A stretch of 64,000 bases of DNA, from NCBI RefSeq assembly GCF_016117655.1, contig NZ_CP064936.1:806001-870000 (forward strand). The letters are read 5' to 3'. A program made the position numbers and the translations under genes. The notes under the pieces were generated by a model that worked only from the letters and a program-made list of their open reading frames with translations, was not told the origin of the DNA and did no database searches. The stretch is from Treponema peruense (GTDB taxonomy: Bacteria; Spirochaetota; Spirochaetia; Treponematales; Treponemataceae). Within the stretch, counting starts at the first letter, position 1. The number at the start of each line of letters is the position of its first letter. Below are positions 17,994-26,702 of the stretch, in pieces.

Positions 17994-19421
17994 TTAGTTT
18001 GCACTTTCTTTAAGTGAAACCGAAGTTCCGTCAATGCGCGCCTGGTAGCGTTCGGCATAGACAGGTCTTCCTTTAAAAAATCCCAGCCTTATGATTTCAC
18101 TGTCAGTCGCTCCGTACATTTCTTCCATTCCGTTAAAAATAAAATTTCCCTGCGAATAGGCAATAAGTGATTTTCCGTGCCATTCCACCGGCTGAAGAAC
18201 ATGCGGATGGCTTCCAAGAACGGCAGCGGCTCCTGCTTCACAAAGCTTTTCGTAAAAATCCCTCTGTTTTTTTGTCGGAACAAACGAATATTCCTGACCG
18301 CCGTGCACGTTTACTACAACAGTTCTTCCGGCTGAGGCTTCTTTTTTTACGGCTTCAATAAGCTGGGGGCTTTCCCAGAGAATTCCCGCTCTTGTTTCAG
18401 TTGCAGAGGCGGTTTTTTTTCCGTCAAAGCCCGAACGTTCAACAGGGTAGGCACCGCAGGAAATAATGGAAAATTCCTGCCCTTTTATTGAAGTTGTGTA
18501 GAATTTCTGCGCTTCATTTATATTCATTCCGGCACCGCTTGTGGGAATTCCGTATTCTTTAAGTGCAAGCATTGTTTCCCGAAAGCCTTCTTCACCAAAG
18601 TCATAGCAGTGGTTGTTTGTCTGCATAAGGTAGTTGAACCCGGCTCTTTTCAGTTCGGGAAGAACTTTTTTATTGAATCTGAACGTGTAGGTTTTTGCTG
18701 CGTTTTTTAAGGAATCTGTAATGACACCTTCGAGGTTTCCGGACATTATGTCATTTGACTGCAGAATCGGCAGTGTGTCTCTAAAAACTTTTTGAATTCC
18801 GTCAGGTCCCGAAAGAAGAATTTCCTGAACACCGCGTGCAACCATCATGTCACCGACACTTCCCAGAAAAACTGTACGGGCGGCCTTTTTTGCGAAAACA
18901 AAAATACGCGCGCATTCATCTTTTATTTCTTTTTTATATATGGAATTATAAACTTCACAGACAGCAGCGGACTTTTTTTCCAAAGCATAGCCTTCTTCAC
19001 CGGCATATTTTTCGTTTACTGGAAGCGCCCTGAATCCCTGAGGAATGTTTTGTGCGTCAGTCAACGAAACAGAAAGTCCGGGGCTCAAAACAGTCTGCGC
19101 TTTTTTCGGGGCAGAAAAATCGGCCTTTACCGAAGGAAACAGGCATTCACTTTCGAGTTCAAAATAAATTTTGTCAGTGCCGTCACTGTTCTCAAGAGCC
19201 GGAAAATAAGTCTGCATTGTTACAGAAGCGGCAGCATTTTTCTTTGCAGGAAACTTGCTCTTTTTTATAAATTTAATTTTTGAACTGAAATCTTCCTTTA
19301 TATAAGCGTCATAAAGCCTGTCATCAACTGCAACCAGCGGTTTTTCAGGGCTGAATACGGATACTGCAAGAATAACTGCGGCAAAAAGACCGTATGCCAA
19401 GAATTTAATTTGTTTTTTCAT
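17994..19421 (-). CDS. CapA-like metallophosphatase-fold protein
   Basis: This protein of 475 residues has an N-terminal membrane anchor or uncleaved signal (about 6-22) and a CapA/PGA_cap domain from about 190 to the end. Domain motifs are GDMMVARG, GNLEGVIT, NNHCYDFGEEG, VNVHGGQEY, GSHPHVLQPVE and SQGNF, which carry the metal ligands of the calcineurin-like fold. Residues 25-185 are a poorly conserved extracytoplasmic extension. Relatives are named for poly-gamma-glutamate capsule synthesis, but no capB/capC genes are nearby, so that role should not be assumed. AGGAAAA precedes the ATG. Confidence 0.82.
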   Translation of the reverse strand: MKKQIKFLAYGLFAAVILAVSVFSPEKPLVAVDDRLYDAYIKEDFSSKIKFIKKSKFPAKKNAAASVTMQTYFPALENSDGTDKIYFELESECLFPSVKADFSAPKKAQTVLSPGLSVSLTDAQNIPQGFRALPVNEKYAGEEGYALEKKSAAVCEVYNSIYKKEIKDECARIFVFAKKAARTVFLGSVGDMMVARGVQEILLSGPDGIQKVFRDTLPILQSNDIMSGNLEGVITDSLKNAAKTYTFRFNKKVLPELKRAGFNYLMQTNNHCYDFGEEGFRETMLALKEYGIPTSGAGMNINEAQKFYTTSIKGQEFSIISCGAYPVERSGFDGKKTASATETRAGILWESPQLIEAVKKEASAGRTVVVNVHGGQEYSFVPTKKQRDFYEKLCEAGAAAVLGSHPHVLQPVEWHGKSLIAYSQGNFIFNGMEEMYGATDSEIIRLGFFKGRPVYAERYQARIDGTSVSLKESAN

Positions 19422-19552
19422 TTTTTTCCTGACCGAATGTTTTTTTCTATAGTATAGGAATCACGGTTGTCTTGCAAGTTTCGGTCTGTTTTGAATGCGC
19501 TGAATAAAGCTATGTGTTTTCAAAATCGGCAGACACATCAATATTGTTTCCC

Positions 19553-19581
19553 TTGATTAAAACTGTAAAAATTCGTATAAT
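19553..19581 (+). promoter_or_regulatory. Promoter of citrate synthase gene
   Basis: TTGATT and a perfect TATAAT are separated by 17 bases. The leader to the ATG at 19640 contains a 16-bp palindrome and the binding site TAGGAG. Confidence 0.7.
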
Positions 19582-19604
19582 TATAACTGTTTTTTTCTTA
19601 ATCA

Positions 19605-19620
19605 GTGCATAATTATGCAC
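19605..19620. promoter_or_regulatory. 16-bp perfect palindrome in citrate synthase leader
   Basis: GTGCATAATTATGCAC is its own reverse complement. It lies about 24 bases after the -10 box and 19 bases before the ATG. It could be a repressor operator or an RNA hairpin near the ribosome binding site. Confidence 0.5.
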
Positions 19621-19639
19621 GCGAAATATAGGAGTACAT

Positions 19640-21073
19640 ATGTTTGATGAATCTGATGAATCCGGCGGCTTTGTAAAAAATCTTTCCAAACTTGCCGAAA
19701 ATAACGATCCTATCGAAACATCTCTTTATGAAAAATATGATGTTAAGCGCGGACTCCGATATTCCGACGGAAGAGGCGTTCTTGTCGGGCTTACAAGAAT
19801 CGGTGACGTTGTAGGCTATGAAATTGATTCTACCGGAAAAAAAGTTGCTGTTCCGGGCCGTCTTATTTACCGCGGTTACAGTGTCGAAGATATTGTCCGT
19901 GATACAGAACGGCGCCACCAGTTCGGGTACGAGCAGTGCGTTTATCTGCTTTTGTTTGGTGAACTTCCTACACAGCGCCAGCTTGACGAATTTACATCTT
20001 TTTTGGGAACGCTTAGAACTCTTCCGCCCAATTTTACAGAAGATATGATTATGAAGGCGCCTTCCAGCGATATTATGAACAAGATTGCACGCGGTGTTCT
20101 TGCATCCTATTCTTACGATCCCGATCCCGAAAACCGCGATATAGCAAATATCCTGCGCCAGTGCGTTGAACTTATTTCACGTTTTTCTACACTGGCAGCT
20201 TACGGCTATCAGGCAAAGAGGCGCTATTATGACGGAAAGAGCATGTATATCCATAATCCTGTTCCCACACTCAGTACAGCCGAAAACTTCCTGCGTCTTA
20301 TAAGAAGTGACAAAAGCTATACAAGACTTGAAGCCGAAGTCCTTGACCTGGCACTTATTCTTCACGCCGAACACGGAGGAGGAAACAACTCTTCACTTAC
20401 AATTCACGTTGTATCTTCTGCAGACACCGATACTTATTCCGCAGTGGCAGCTGCAGTCGGTTCTCTAAAAGGCCGCCGCCACGGTGGAGCAAACATCCGT
20501 GTTATAGAGATGATGGACGACATCAAGGCCCATGTAAACGACTGGAGTGATGAAAACGAAATTGCCGAATATCTCAGGAAAATAGCACGCAAGGAAGCCT
20601 TTGACCACACGGGACTTATCTACGGCCAGGGACATGCTGTTTATACCATAAGTGACCCGAGGGCAATTCTTCTTCGCGACAAAGCAGCTGAACTTGCCAA
20701 AGAAAAGGGATGTGAAGAAGAATTCAACCTTTATCGCATTATTGAACGGCTTGCCCCGCAGATTCTGTATGAATTTCACGGTGACAAAAAGCGTATCTGT
20801 ACTAACGTTGACTTTTATTCGGGCTTTGTCTACACAATGCTCAATATTCCGCGTGAACTTTTTACGCCTCTTTTTGCCATTTCCAGAATTGCGGGCTGGA
20901 GCGCACACAGAATAGAAGAAATTGTTGCCGGAGGAAGAATTTACCGTCCTGCATACAAAAATGTGTCCGAAGAAAGAGCGTATGTTCCTATAGAAGACAG
21001 GGTGGAGCACGAGCCAATCTGTCCCGTAAAGAAAGATGACAGCGGGGTTGTTACGGGCGGTCCTTCAGACTGA
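19640..21073 (+). CDS. Citrate synthase (citrate/2-methylcitrate synthase family)
   Basis: This enzyme condenses acetyl-CoA with oxaloacetate. Catalytic residues are visible: His in LHAEHGGGNNSS near 242, His in GQGHAVYTISDPRA near 332, and Asp in NVDFYSGFVY near 391. The protein has 477 residues. About 85 N-terminal residues precede the usual RLIYRGYSVEDIV start of the domain, an extension also seen in a group of bacterial and archaeal-type synthases. No aconitase or isocitrate dehydrogenase gene is in the window, so it may feed a partial, biosynthetic branch towards glutamate. A terminator follows. 2-Methylcitrate synthase activity cannot be excluded. Confidence 0.9.
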   Translation: MFDESDESGGFVKNLSKLAENNDPIETSLYEKYDVKRGLRYSDGRGVLVGLTRIGDVVGYEIDSTGKKVAVPGRLIYRGYSVEDIVRDTERRHQFGYEQCVYLLLFGELPTQRQLDEFTSFLGTLRTLPPNFTEDMIMKAPSSDIMNKIARGVLASYSYDPDPENRDIANILRQCVELISRFSTLAAYGYQAKRRYYDGKSMYIHNPVPTLSTAENFLRLIRSDKSYTRLEAEVLDLALILHAEHGGGNNSSLTIHVVSSADTDTYSAVAAAVGSLKGRRHGGANIRVIEMMDDIKAHVNDWSDENEIAEYLRKIARKEAFDHTGLIYGQGHAVYTISDPRAILLRDKAAELAKEKGCEEEFNLYRIIERLAPQILYEFHGDKKRICTNVDFYSGFVYTMLNIPRELFTPLFAISRIAGWSAHRIEEIVAGGRIYRPAYKNVSEERAYVPIEDRVEHEPICPVKKDDSGVVTGGPSD

Positions 21074-21116
21074 ATGTAAAACACTCATTTTTGAACTACT
21101 TTATATTCAATTTTCC

Positions 21117-21168
21117 AAAATCAGGGGTAATGCGGTTTAAAAACTGTATTTCCCCTGATTTTTTTTAT
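21117..21168 (+). terminator. Intrinsic terminator after citrate synthase
   Basis: AAAATCAGGGG pairs with CCCCTGATTTT and a long T-run follows. It separates the citrate synthase gene from grpE-dnaK. Confidence 0.8.
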
Positions 21169-21228
21169 TTTTTGTTGACGATTAATGATTTTTTTTATTA
21201 TCTTATTCTATAAATAAAGGAATTATAG

Positions 21229-21897
21229 ATGAGCAAGGAAGAAAAAAGGAATCTGCAGCACAGAACAAGGAAAATACTGGTTCTGAAATGCAGACTGAAA
21301 ATCAGGAAACACCAAAAACAGAACTTCAGCTGGCGCAGGAAAAAATTGCTAGTCTTGAAAAGCAGGTTGAGGATCTTAAAAAGTCAATGCCGACCTTAAC
21401 GATCAGGTTCTTCGCCGTGCTGCTGATTTTGATAACTACCGCAAGCGTTCCATTCAGGAAAAGCAGGAGGTCTTTGATTTTGCAAACACAAACCTTCTGA
21501 AAGATCTGTTGGACAGTCTGGACAATTTTGACAGGACAATTGATGCTGCGGCCACTGCGACAGACCCGAAAACCATCGCAGACGGAATCAGAATTATTAA
21601 CAAGTCAATGGTAAGTATGCTGGAAAACAAATACAATCTGGCAGCTTACGGTGAAGTCGGTGATGCTTTAATCCTGATCTTCACGAAGCCATCGGATCTT
21701 CACAAGACCCTGTTGCTGAACCTGTTCTTAAGGCTGTTTATCTTAAGGGATACAAACTCAAGGATCGTGTCATAAGACATGCCAAAGTAATGGTATCAAT
21801 GCCTGACGGTACTGTCACTGAAAACAAAGAGAATAATTCCGGTGAAGCGGAGGCAGAGGATGGAACTGCCAAAACTTCTCTGGATGAATCTAAATAA
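21229..21897 (+). pseudogene. grpE: grpE with three one-base frameshifts
   Basis: GrpE is the nucleotide-exchange factor of DnaK. Joining three reading frames gives a complete GrpE of about 223 residues. It has a coiled N-terminal region rich in Glu/Gln, the motif LRRAADFDNYRKR, then DNFDRTIDAA and DLHEAIGSS, and ends just before dnaK. The frame breaks are all consistent with one missing base in a homopolymer: an A-run at 21242-21247, an A-run near 21378-21382, and a T-run near 21667-21669. Adding one base at each restores GrpE. Either this is a sequencing error cluster or the gene is truly dead; because grpE is normally needed, error is the simpler reading. The ATG at 21229 is only weakly preceded by AAAGG. 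Confidence 0.85.
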
Positions 21898-21930
21898 ATT
21901 AAGGTATTAATAGAGGAGCTTAGAAATATT

Positions 21931-23892
21931 ATGGGAAAGATTATTGGTATTGATCTTGGTACAACAAACTCTTGTGTAGCCGTCATGGAAAATGGCGAGC
22001 CGGTCGTAATCCAGAACTCAGAAGGCGGACGCACAACTCCGTCAATTGTCGGATTTACAGCCAAAGGAGACCGCATTGTAGGTCTTCCTGCAAAGAACCA
22101 GATGGTTACTAACCCAAAGAATACAATTTATTCAATCAAGCGTTTTATTGGTCACCGCTACAGCGAACTTGAAGGAGAAGCAAAGCTTGTTCCTTATACA
22201 GTAAAGGATCACGGCCAGGACGTCCGTGTAGAAGTAGAAGAGAACGGTACAAAGAAAGAGTACAGCCCTCAGGAAATAAGTGCATTTATTCTTCAGAAGA
22301 TGAAGAAGACTGCAGAAGATTATCTTGGAGAGCAGGTTACAGAAGCTGTTATTACAGTTCCAGCTTACTTTAACGATGCACAGCGCCAGGCAACAAAGGA
22401 TGCCGGTAAAATTGCAGGTCTAGAAGTAAAGAGAATTATCAACGAGCCTACAGCCGCTTCACTTGCATTCGGATTTAACAAGGATCAGAAGCAGGACAAG
22501 ACAATTGCCGTATACGATCTTGGTGGCGGTACATTTGATATTTCTATTCTTGAACTCGGAGACGGTGTCTTTGAAGTAAAGTCAACAAACGGTAATACAC
22601 ACCTTGGTGGTGATGACTGGGACCGCCGTGTCGTAAACTGGCTTATTGACCAGTTCAAGAGCGAAACAGGAATCGATTTGTCAAAGGACAGCATGGCATT
22701 ACAGCGTCTTCGCGAAGCTGCAGAAAATGCAAAGATTTCTCTTTCAAACCAGACAACAGCAGAAATTAACCTTCCGTTTATTACTGCCGATGCCACAGGA
22801 CCGAAACACCTTCAGAAGTCACTTACAAGAGCCCAGTTCGAGCAGATGACAGATGACCTCTTTGAAGCAACACGTGAACCGTGCCAGAAGGCTATGCACG
22901 ATGCAGAAATTACACCTGACAAGATAGATGAAGTTCTTCTTGTCGGTGGTTCAAGCCGCATGCCAAAGGTACAGGAAATTGTAAAGAGCATATTCGGAAA
23001 AGAGGGAAGCCGTGCCGTTAACCCTGATGAAGCTGTTGCAATCGGTGCTGCAGTACAGGGCGGTATTCTTGCCGGAGATGTAAAGGATGTTCTTCTGCTT
23101 GATGTAACACCACTTTCTCTTGGTATTGAAACAATGGGCGGTGTATTTACACCTCTTATTCCGCGCAATACAACTATACCTACAAAGAAGAGCCAGGTAT
23201 TCTCAACTGCCGCTGACGGACAGACTGCAGTTACAATTCATGTTCTTCAGGGTGAACGCGGAATGGCTGCACAGAACAGAACACTCGGTAATTTTGACCT
23301 TGTCGGAATTCCTGCAGCTCCGAGAGGAGTTCCTCAGATTGAAGTTACATTCGATATTGATGCAAACGGTATCGTCCATGTTTCTGCAAAGGATATGGGA
23401 ACAGGAAAAGAGCAGCATATTCAGATTCAGAGCTCATCAGGCTTGAGTGAAGACGAAATCAACCGCATGGTTAAGGATGCCGAAGCCAATGCCGAGTCTG
23501 ACAAGAAAAAGCGCGAAGCTGTAGATGCAAAGAATGAGGCTGACAGCCTTGTTTATTCTACCGAAAAGACACTCAAGGATTTGGGTGACAAGGTTTCGGC
23601 AGGAGACAAGAGCAATATTGAGTCTGCACTTAATGAACTTAAAGAAGCACTCAAGGGTGATGATACAGAGAACATTAAGAAGAAGACAGAGAATCTTAAG
23701 CAGGCTTCTTACAAGATAGCAGAGGAAGTTTACAAAGCCCAGGCTGCTGCACAGCAGGCAGGTGCTGGAGCCCAGACAGGAGCTTCTGCCGGTGCTGACA
23801 CTGGTGCCGGAGCTTCTTCAAATGCCGGCCCGTCAGGTTTTGACAAAGGCAAGGCTGACGATGTCGAGTATGAAGTTCACGATGACAAATAA
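21931..23892 (+). CDS. dnaK: Chaperone DnaK (Hsp70)
   Basis: DnaK is an ATP-driven cytoplasmic chaperone, 653 residues. The phosphate-1 motif [18 protein letters not shown] opens the protein. [12 protein letters not shown]-type (here [13 protein letters not shown]) and [10 protein letters not shown] follow, then the linker [15 protein letters not shown], the substrate domain and a helical lid. The C-terminal tail is rich in Gly/Ala and ends EYEVHDDK. It follows grpE by 33 bases and is followed by a terminator, then dnaJ. No CIRCE operator (HrcA site) is seen in the upstream intergenic regions. Confidence 0.97.
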   Translation: MGKIIGIDLGTTNSCVAVMENGEPVVIQNSEGGRTTPSIVGFTAKGDRIVGLPAKNQMVTNPKNTIYSIKRFIGHRYSELEGEAKLVPYTVKDHGQDVRVEVEENGTKKEYSPQEISAFILQKMKKTAEDYLGEQVTEAVITVPAYFNDAQRQATKDAGKIAGLEVKRIINEPTAASLAFGFNKDQKQDKTIAVYDLGGGTFDISILELGDGVFEVKSTNGNTHLGGDDWDRRVVNWLIDQFKSETGIDLSKDSMALQRLREAAENAKISLSNQTTAEINLPFITADATGPKHLQKSLTRAQFEQMTDDLFEATREPCQKAMHDAEITPDKIDEVLLVGGSSRMPKVQEIVKSIFGKEGSRAVNPDEAVAIGAAVQGGILAGDVKDVLLLDVTPLSLGIETMGGVFTPLIPRNTTIPTKKSQVFSTAADGQTAVTIHVLQGERGMAAQNRTLGNFDLVGIPAAPRGVPQIEVTFDIDANGIVHVSAKDMGTGKEQHIQIQSSSGLSEDEINRMVKDAEANAESDKKKREAVDAKNEADSLVYSTEKTLKDLGDKVSAGDKSNIESALNELKEALKGDDTENIKKKTENLKQASYKIAEEVYKAQAAAQQAGAGAQTGASAGADTGAGASSNAGPSGFDKGKADDVEYEVHDDK

Positions 23893-23909
23893 ATAACGTC
23901 ATGTAAAGT

Positions 23910-23942
23910 TAGCCTCCGTCGTTGTGACGGAGGCTATTTTTT
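23910..23942 (+). terminator. Strong terminator between dnaK and dnaJ
   Basis: TAGCCTCCGTC and GACGGAGGCTA form a perfect 11-bp stem with a five-base loop and a T-run. It would lower dnaJ transcription relative to dnaK. Confidence 0.85.
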
Positions 23943-23980
23943 GATATAATCAGACGTAATTTAATTTCAGGAATAAAAAA

Positions 23981-25114
23981 ATGGCTGCAAAACGTGACTA
24001 TTATGAAGTTTTGGGCGTAGATAAAAGCGCTGACAAAGATACAATAAAAAAAGCTTACAGAAAACTTGCCGTAAAGTACCATCCGGACAGAAACCCGGGC
24101 AACAAAGAGGCCGAAGAAAAATTCAAGGAAGCAACAGAAGCTTATGAAGTTTTAAGCGACGAGCAGAAAAGGCCCATTTATGACCAGTACGGATTTGCCG
24201 GTCTTGACGGAATGGGAGGCGGTTCGCAGGGGTACAGCCATGCAGCCCAGGATTTCAGCGATCTGTTCGGCGGTATGGGCGGATTCAGTGATATCTTTGA
24301 GAATCTGTTTGGCGGCGGTTTCGGAGGCGGACGTTCTTCTTCCAGAGATTCAAACAGCGGTGCCAGTCTGCGTTATGATCTGGAACTCGACTTTAAGGAA
24401 GCGGTATTCGGATGCAAAAAGGAAATTACTTTCAGACATGACGAGCCCTGTCCTGAATGCCACGGTACCGGCGGTGCTGCAGGTTCAAGCAGGAAGACTT
24501 GTCCTACATGCCAGGGAATGGGCCAGGTCAGACGCTCTACGGGATTCTTTTCTGTTCAGCAGACATGTCCTGCCTGTAACGGAAAGGGCACTGTAATAGA
24601 CCATCCGTGTCCGTCATGCAGGGGAGCAGGTGTTTACTCAAAGCATAAGGTTATGACTGTTACAATTCCTGCCGGTGTAGACAACGGAAAACGCATTACT
24701 ATTCCGCATATGGGAAATGCTGGCGTTAACGGTGGTTCTACCGGAGACCTTATTATTGTAATAAATGTGCGCTCTGACAGATGCTTTGAACGGTCTGGAA
24801 ACGATTTGTACTGTGCTGTTCCAATAACTATTTCACAGGCAGCCCTTGGTGCAGACATAAGCATCCGTACACTGGACGACAGAACTGTGGTTCTCAAGAT
24901 TCCTTCAGGTACGACACAGGGCAAACTTTTAAGAATAAAAGGTGAAGGAGTTCCTTTTACCGGAACTACACGTAAAGGTGACCTTTATGTAAAAATTATG
25001 GTCGAACTTCCCACAAAACTTACAAGGGAACAGGCGGCAGTAATGCAGGAGTATGCAAGACTTGAAAATGCTACTACTTCTCCTGCACTGATTCCGCTTG
25101 AATCGCTCAGATAG
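23981..25114 (+). CDS. dnaJ: Chaperone DnaJ (Hsp40)
   Basis: DnaJ stimulates DnaK ATPase and delivers substrates. The J domain (1-70) has the HPD motif in [12 protein letters not shown] Gly/Phe-rich region (about 75-120) follows. Four zinc motifs follow that: [24 protein letters not shown] and CPSCRGAG. The C-terminal substrate-binding domain is complete (377 residues). It lies 88 bases after dnaK, across a terminator. A weaker hairpin terminator ends the gene. Confidence 0.97.
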   Translation: MAAKRDYYEVLGVDKSADKDTIKKAYRKLAVKYHPDRNPGNKEAEEKFKEATEAYEVLSDEQKRPIYDQYGFAGLDGMGGGSQGYSHAAQDFSDLFGGMGGFSDIFENLFGGGFGGGRSSSRDSNSGASLRYDLELDFKEAVFGCKKEITFRHDEPCPECHGTGGAAGSSRKTCPTCQGMGQVRRSTGFFSVQQTCPACNGKGTVIDHPCPSCRGAGVYSKHKVMTVTIPAGVDNGKRITIPHMGNAGVNGGSTGDLIIVINVRSDRCFERSGNDLYCAVPITISQAALGADISIRTLDDRTVVLKIPSGTTQGKLLRIKGEGVPFTGTTRKGDLYVKIMVELPTKLTREQAAVMQEYARLENATTSPALIPLESLR

Positions 25115-25140
25115 TAAAAAAATTAGAGATACCCTATACA

Positions 25141-25178
25141 AAGACCTGGTTTCATTTTGCAGACCAGGCCTTTTTTTA
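25141..25178 (+). terminator. Intrinsic terminator after dnaJ
   Basis: AAGACCTGGT pairs with ACCAGGCCTT (one mismatch) around a 12-base loop, followed by seven T residues. Confidence 0.75.
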
Positions 25179-25238
25179 TGCTTTTTGAGTTGTGATAAAC
25201 TTAACTACTAAAAAAAATCACCGTTTTTGTCGATAATA

Positions 25239-25247
25239 TGATATAAT
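25239..25247 (+). promoter_or_regulatory. Extended -10 promoter of the SpoIIE/STAS operon
   Basis: TGATATAAT is a perfect extended -10 element about 50 bases upstream of the first SpoIIE gene. No good -35 box is seen. The ribosome binding site GAGGTG precedes the ATG at 25299. Confidence 0.5.
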
Positions 25248-25298
25248 AGTATAAGGTGTTTAAATTCTACCTGCTGAAATTCAAATTTGAGGTGCTAA

Positions 25299-26699
25299 AT
25301 GTATAGGACAAGAAAACGTGTCGCCATTATACTGTCTACCGTGGCTCTTTTGATTATTTTGATTTTGTCTACGGTCAGTCTTGTTCCGGCAGCCCGCGAA
25401 AAAAATAAAGATGCTATGCCATTCGTTTTGGGAACAGCTTCGGCTTTGTTCTGTCTGGCAAGTGTTGTTATCTACAAAATAAGGTCCGAAATTTCCGACC
25501 GTGTAGATAAAAAAATAATGTACACCGGTGAAACGGCTCTTCTTACCGAATTTATTGAAAAACTGCGCTTCTGCTATTCTCTGGATGATTTTTACGATGC
25601 AATAGCTTCTGTTCTGGAGATACGCGGTGACTGTTCTGTACTTTATGTAGATAAAATCAAGAATTATGTTTTATATAACAGCCCCAGCAGGCTTTCTTGT
25701 TCTCCCGAAGTAATGAATACCCTTCAGCTTAATTATAATGCCGAATGGAAAAAAGGAATTTTCTATATAGGTGACAATTACGGAATCGTATCTGACTCTT
25801 CGCAGGCAAGAGGATTTTTTCTTTCAAATGCTTCGCACCATCTTTATGTATTCTGCCGCTATACAAAACTTTTTGACTTTGAAGTTTTTAAAAAGCTTTT
25901 TGAAGAATTCTGTCGCTTTCAGAGCAGAACCCAGACAATCAGCAATCTTTCAGAAATAAGCGCCCTTTCAAAGGAATGGAAGCAGCTTGCCGACACACAG
26001 CGCTCGTTTCTTCCGCCTGTAATGCCTCAAATAGACGGACTTTCTGTAGCTGCATACTTCAGGCCTTTGGTAAACGTTTCGGGCGACTATTACACGGTTC
26101 TTCCTATTTCAAAGACAAAAACCCTTCTTATGCTTGGAGACGTTTCTGGAAAAGGTCTTGCGGCTGCCCTGGTTATGGGTCTTGTTATGAATACCGTCAA
26201 GATTCTTGAAAACAAGGATAATCTTCCTGGAATGATTAAGGCTGTTGACAAAGCAATTAAGGGAATGAAACTTCAGGATAAGTATACTGTTCTTTTTCTG
26301 GGAATTGTAGATACAGAGAAAATGACAATCCGCTATGTTAACGCATCCATGTCTGACCCTCTGATTATTACGCGTTCTCCTGACGGATACAGAATAAAAC
26401 CGCTGACTTCAAACTGTTCTCTTGTTGGAATTATTGATTTGCCCGAAGTGGAAGTCGCAGAGCAGCGGTTGTTCAGAGGAGATGTTATTCTTATGGCATC
26501 TGACGGTGTTTCAGAAGTAATGGATGATAGCGGTGAAGAACTTGGAAATACAAAGCTTTATCAGAATACAATCAAGGCAAGTGCAGTAAAAAGCCCCAAG
26601 GAATTTATAGACGATGTCGTTAACCTTGTAATGACATATAACGGCGGAAAAAAACTTCGCGATGATGTTACAATGATGGTCGCAAAGGTCGAGAGGTAA
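25299..26699 (+). CDS. Membrane PP2C (SpoIIE-type) serine phosphatase
   Basis: Two N-terminal membrane helices (about 9-30 and 40-60) are followed by a possible sensor region (75-210) and a PP2C/SpoIIE phosphatase domain (about 225-465). The domain carries GDYYTVLPI, LMLGDVSGKGLAAALVMG and ILMASDGVSEVMD, which supply the metal-binding aspartates. Such enzymes dephosphorylate STAS anti-sigma antagonists in partner-switching pathways. It is the first gene of a four-gene run, three bases ahead of a second SpoIIE protein. The STAS protein encoded at 28880 is the natural substrate candidate; no anti-sigma kinase is in the window. Confidence 0.85.
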   Translation: MYRTRKRVAIILSTVALLIILILSTVSLVPAAREKNKDAMPFVLGTASALFCLASVVIYKIRSEISDRVDKKIMYTGETALLTEFIEKLRFCYSLDDFYDAIASVLEIRGDCSVLYVDKIKNYVLYNSPSRLSCSPEVMNTLQLNYNAEWKKGIFYIGDNYGIVSDSSQARGFFLSNASHHLYVFCRYTKLFDFEVFKKLFEEFCRFQSRTQTISNLSEISALSKEWKQLADTQRSFLPPVMPQIDGLSVAAYFRPLVNVSGDYYTVLPISKTKTLLMLGDVSGKGLAAALVMGLVMNTVKILENKDNLPGMIKAVDKAIKGMKLQDKYTVLFLGIVDTEKMTIRYVNASMSDPLIITRSPDGYRIKPLTSNCSLVGIIDLPEVEVAEQRLFRGDVILMASDGVSEVMDDSGEELGNTKLYQNTIKASAVKSPKEFIDDVVNLVMTYNGGKKLRDDVTMMVAKVER

Positions 26700-26702
26700 T
26701 TT

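Noticed and set aside
18792-19283. Long plus-strand open frame opposite the capA-like gene
   Set aside because: It is antisense to a well-supported CapA-family protein, has no recognisable domain and no ribosome binding site.
21074-21930. CIRCE/HrcA operator upstream of grpE or dnaK
   Set aside because: No TTAGCACTC-N9-GAGTGCTAA-like inverted repeat is present; only a terminator and AT-rich sequence are seen.
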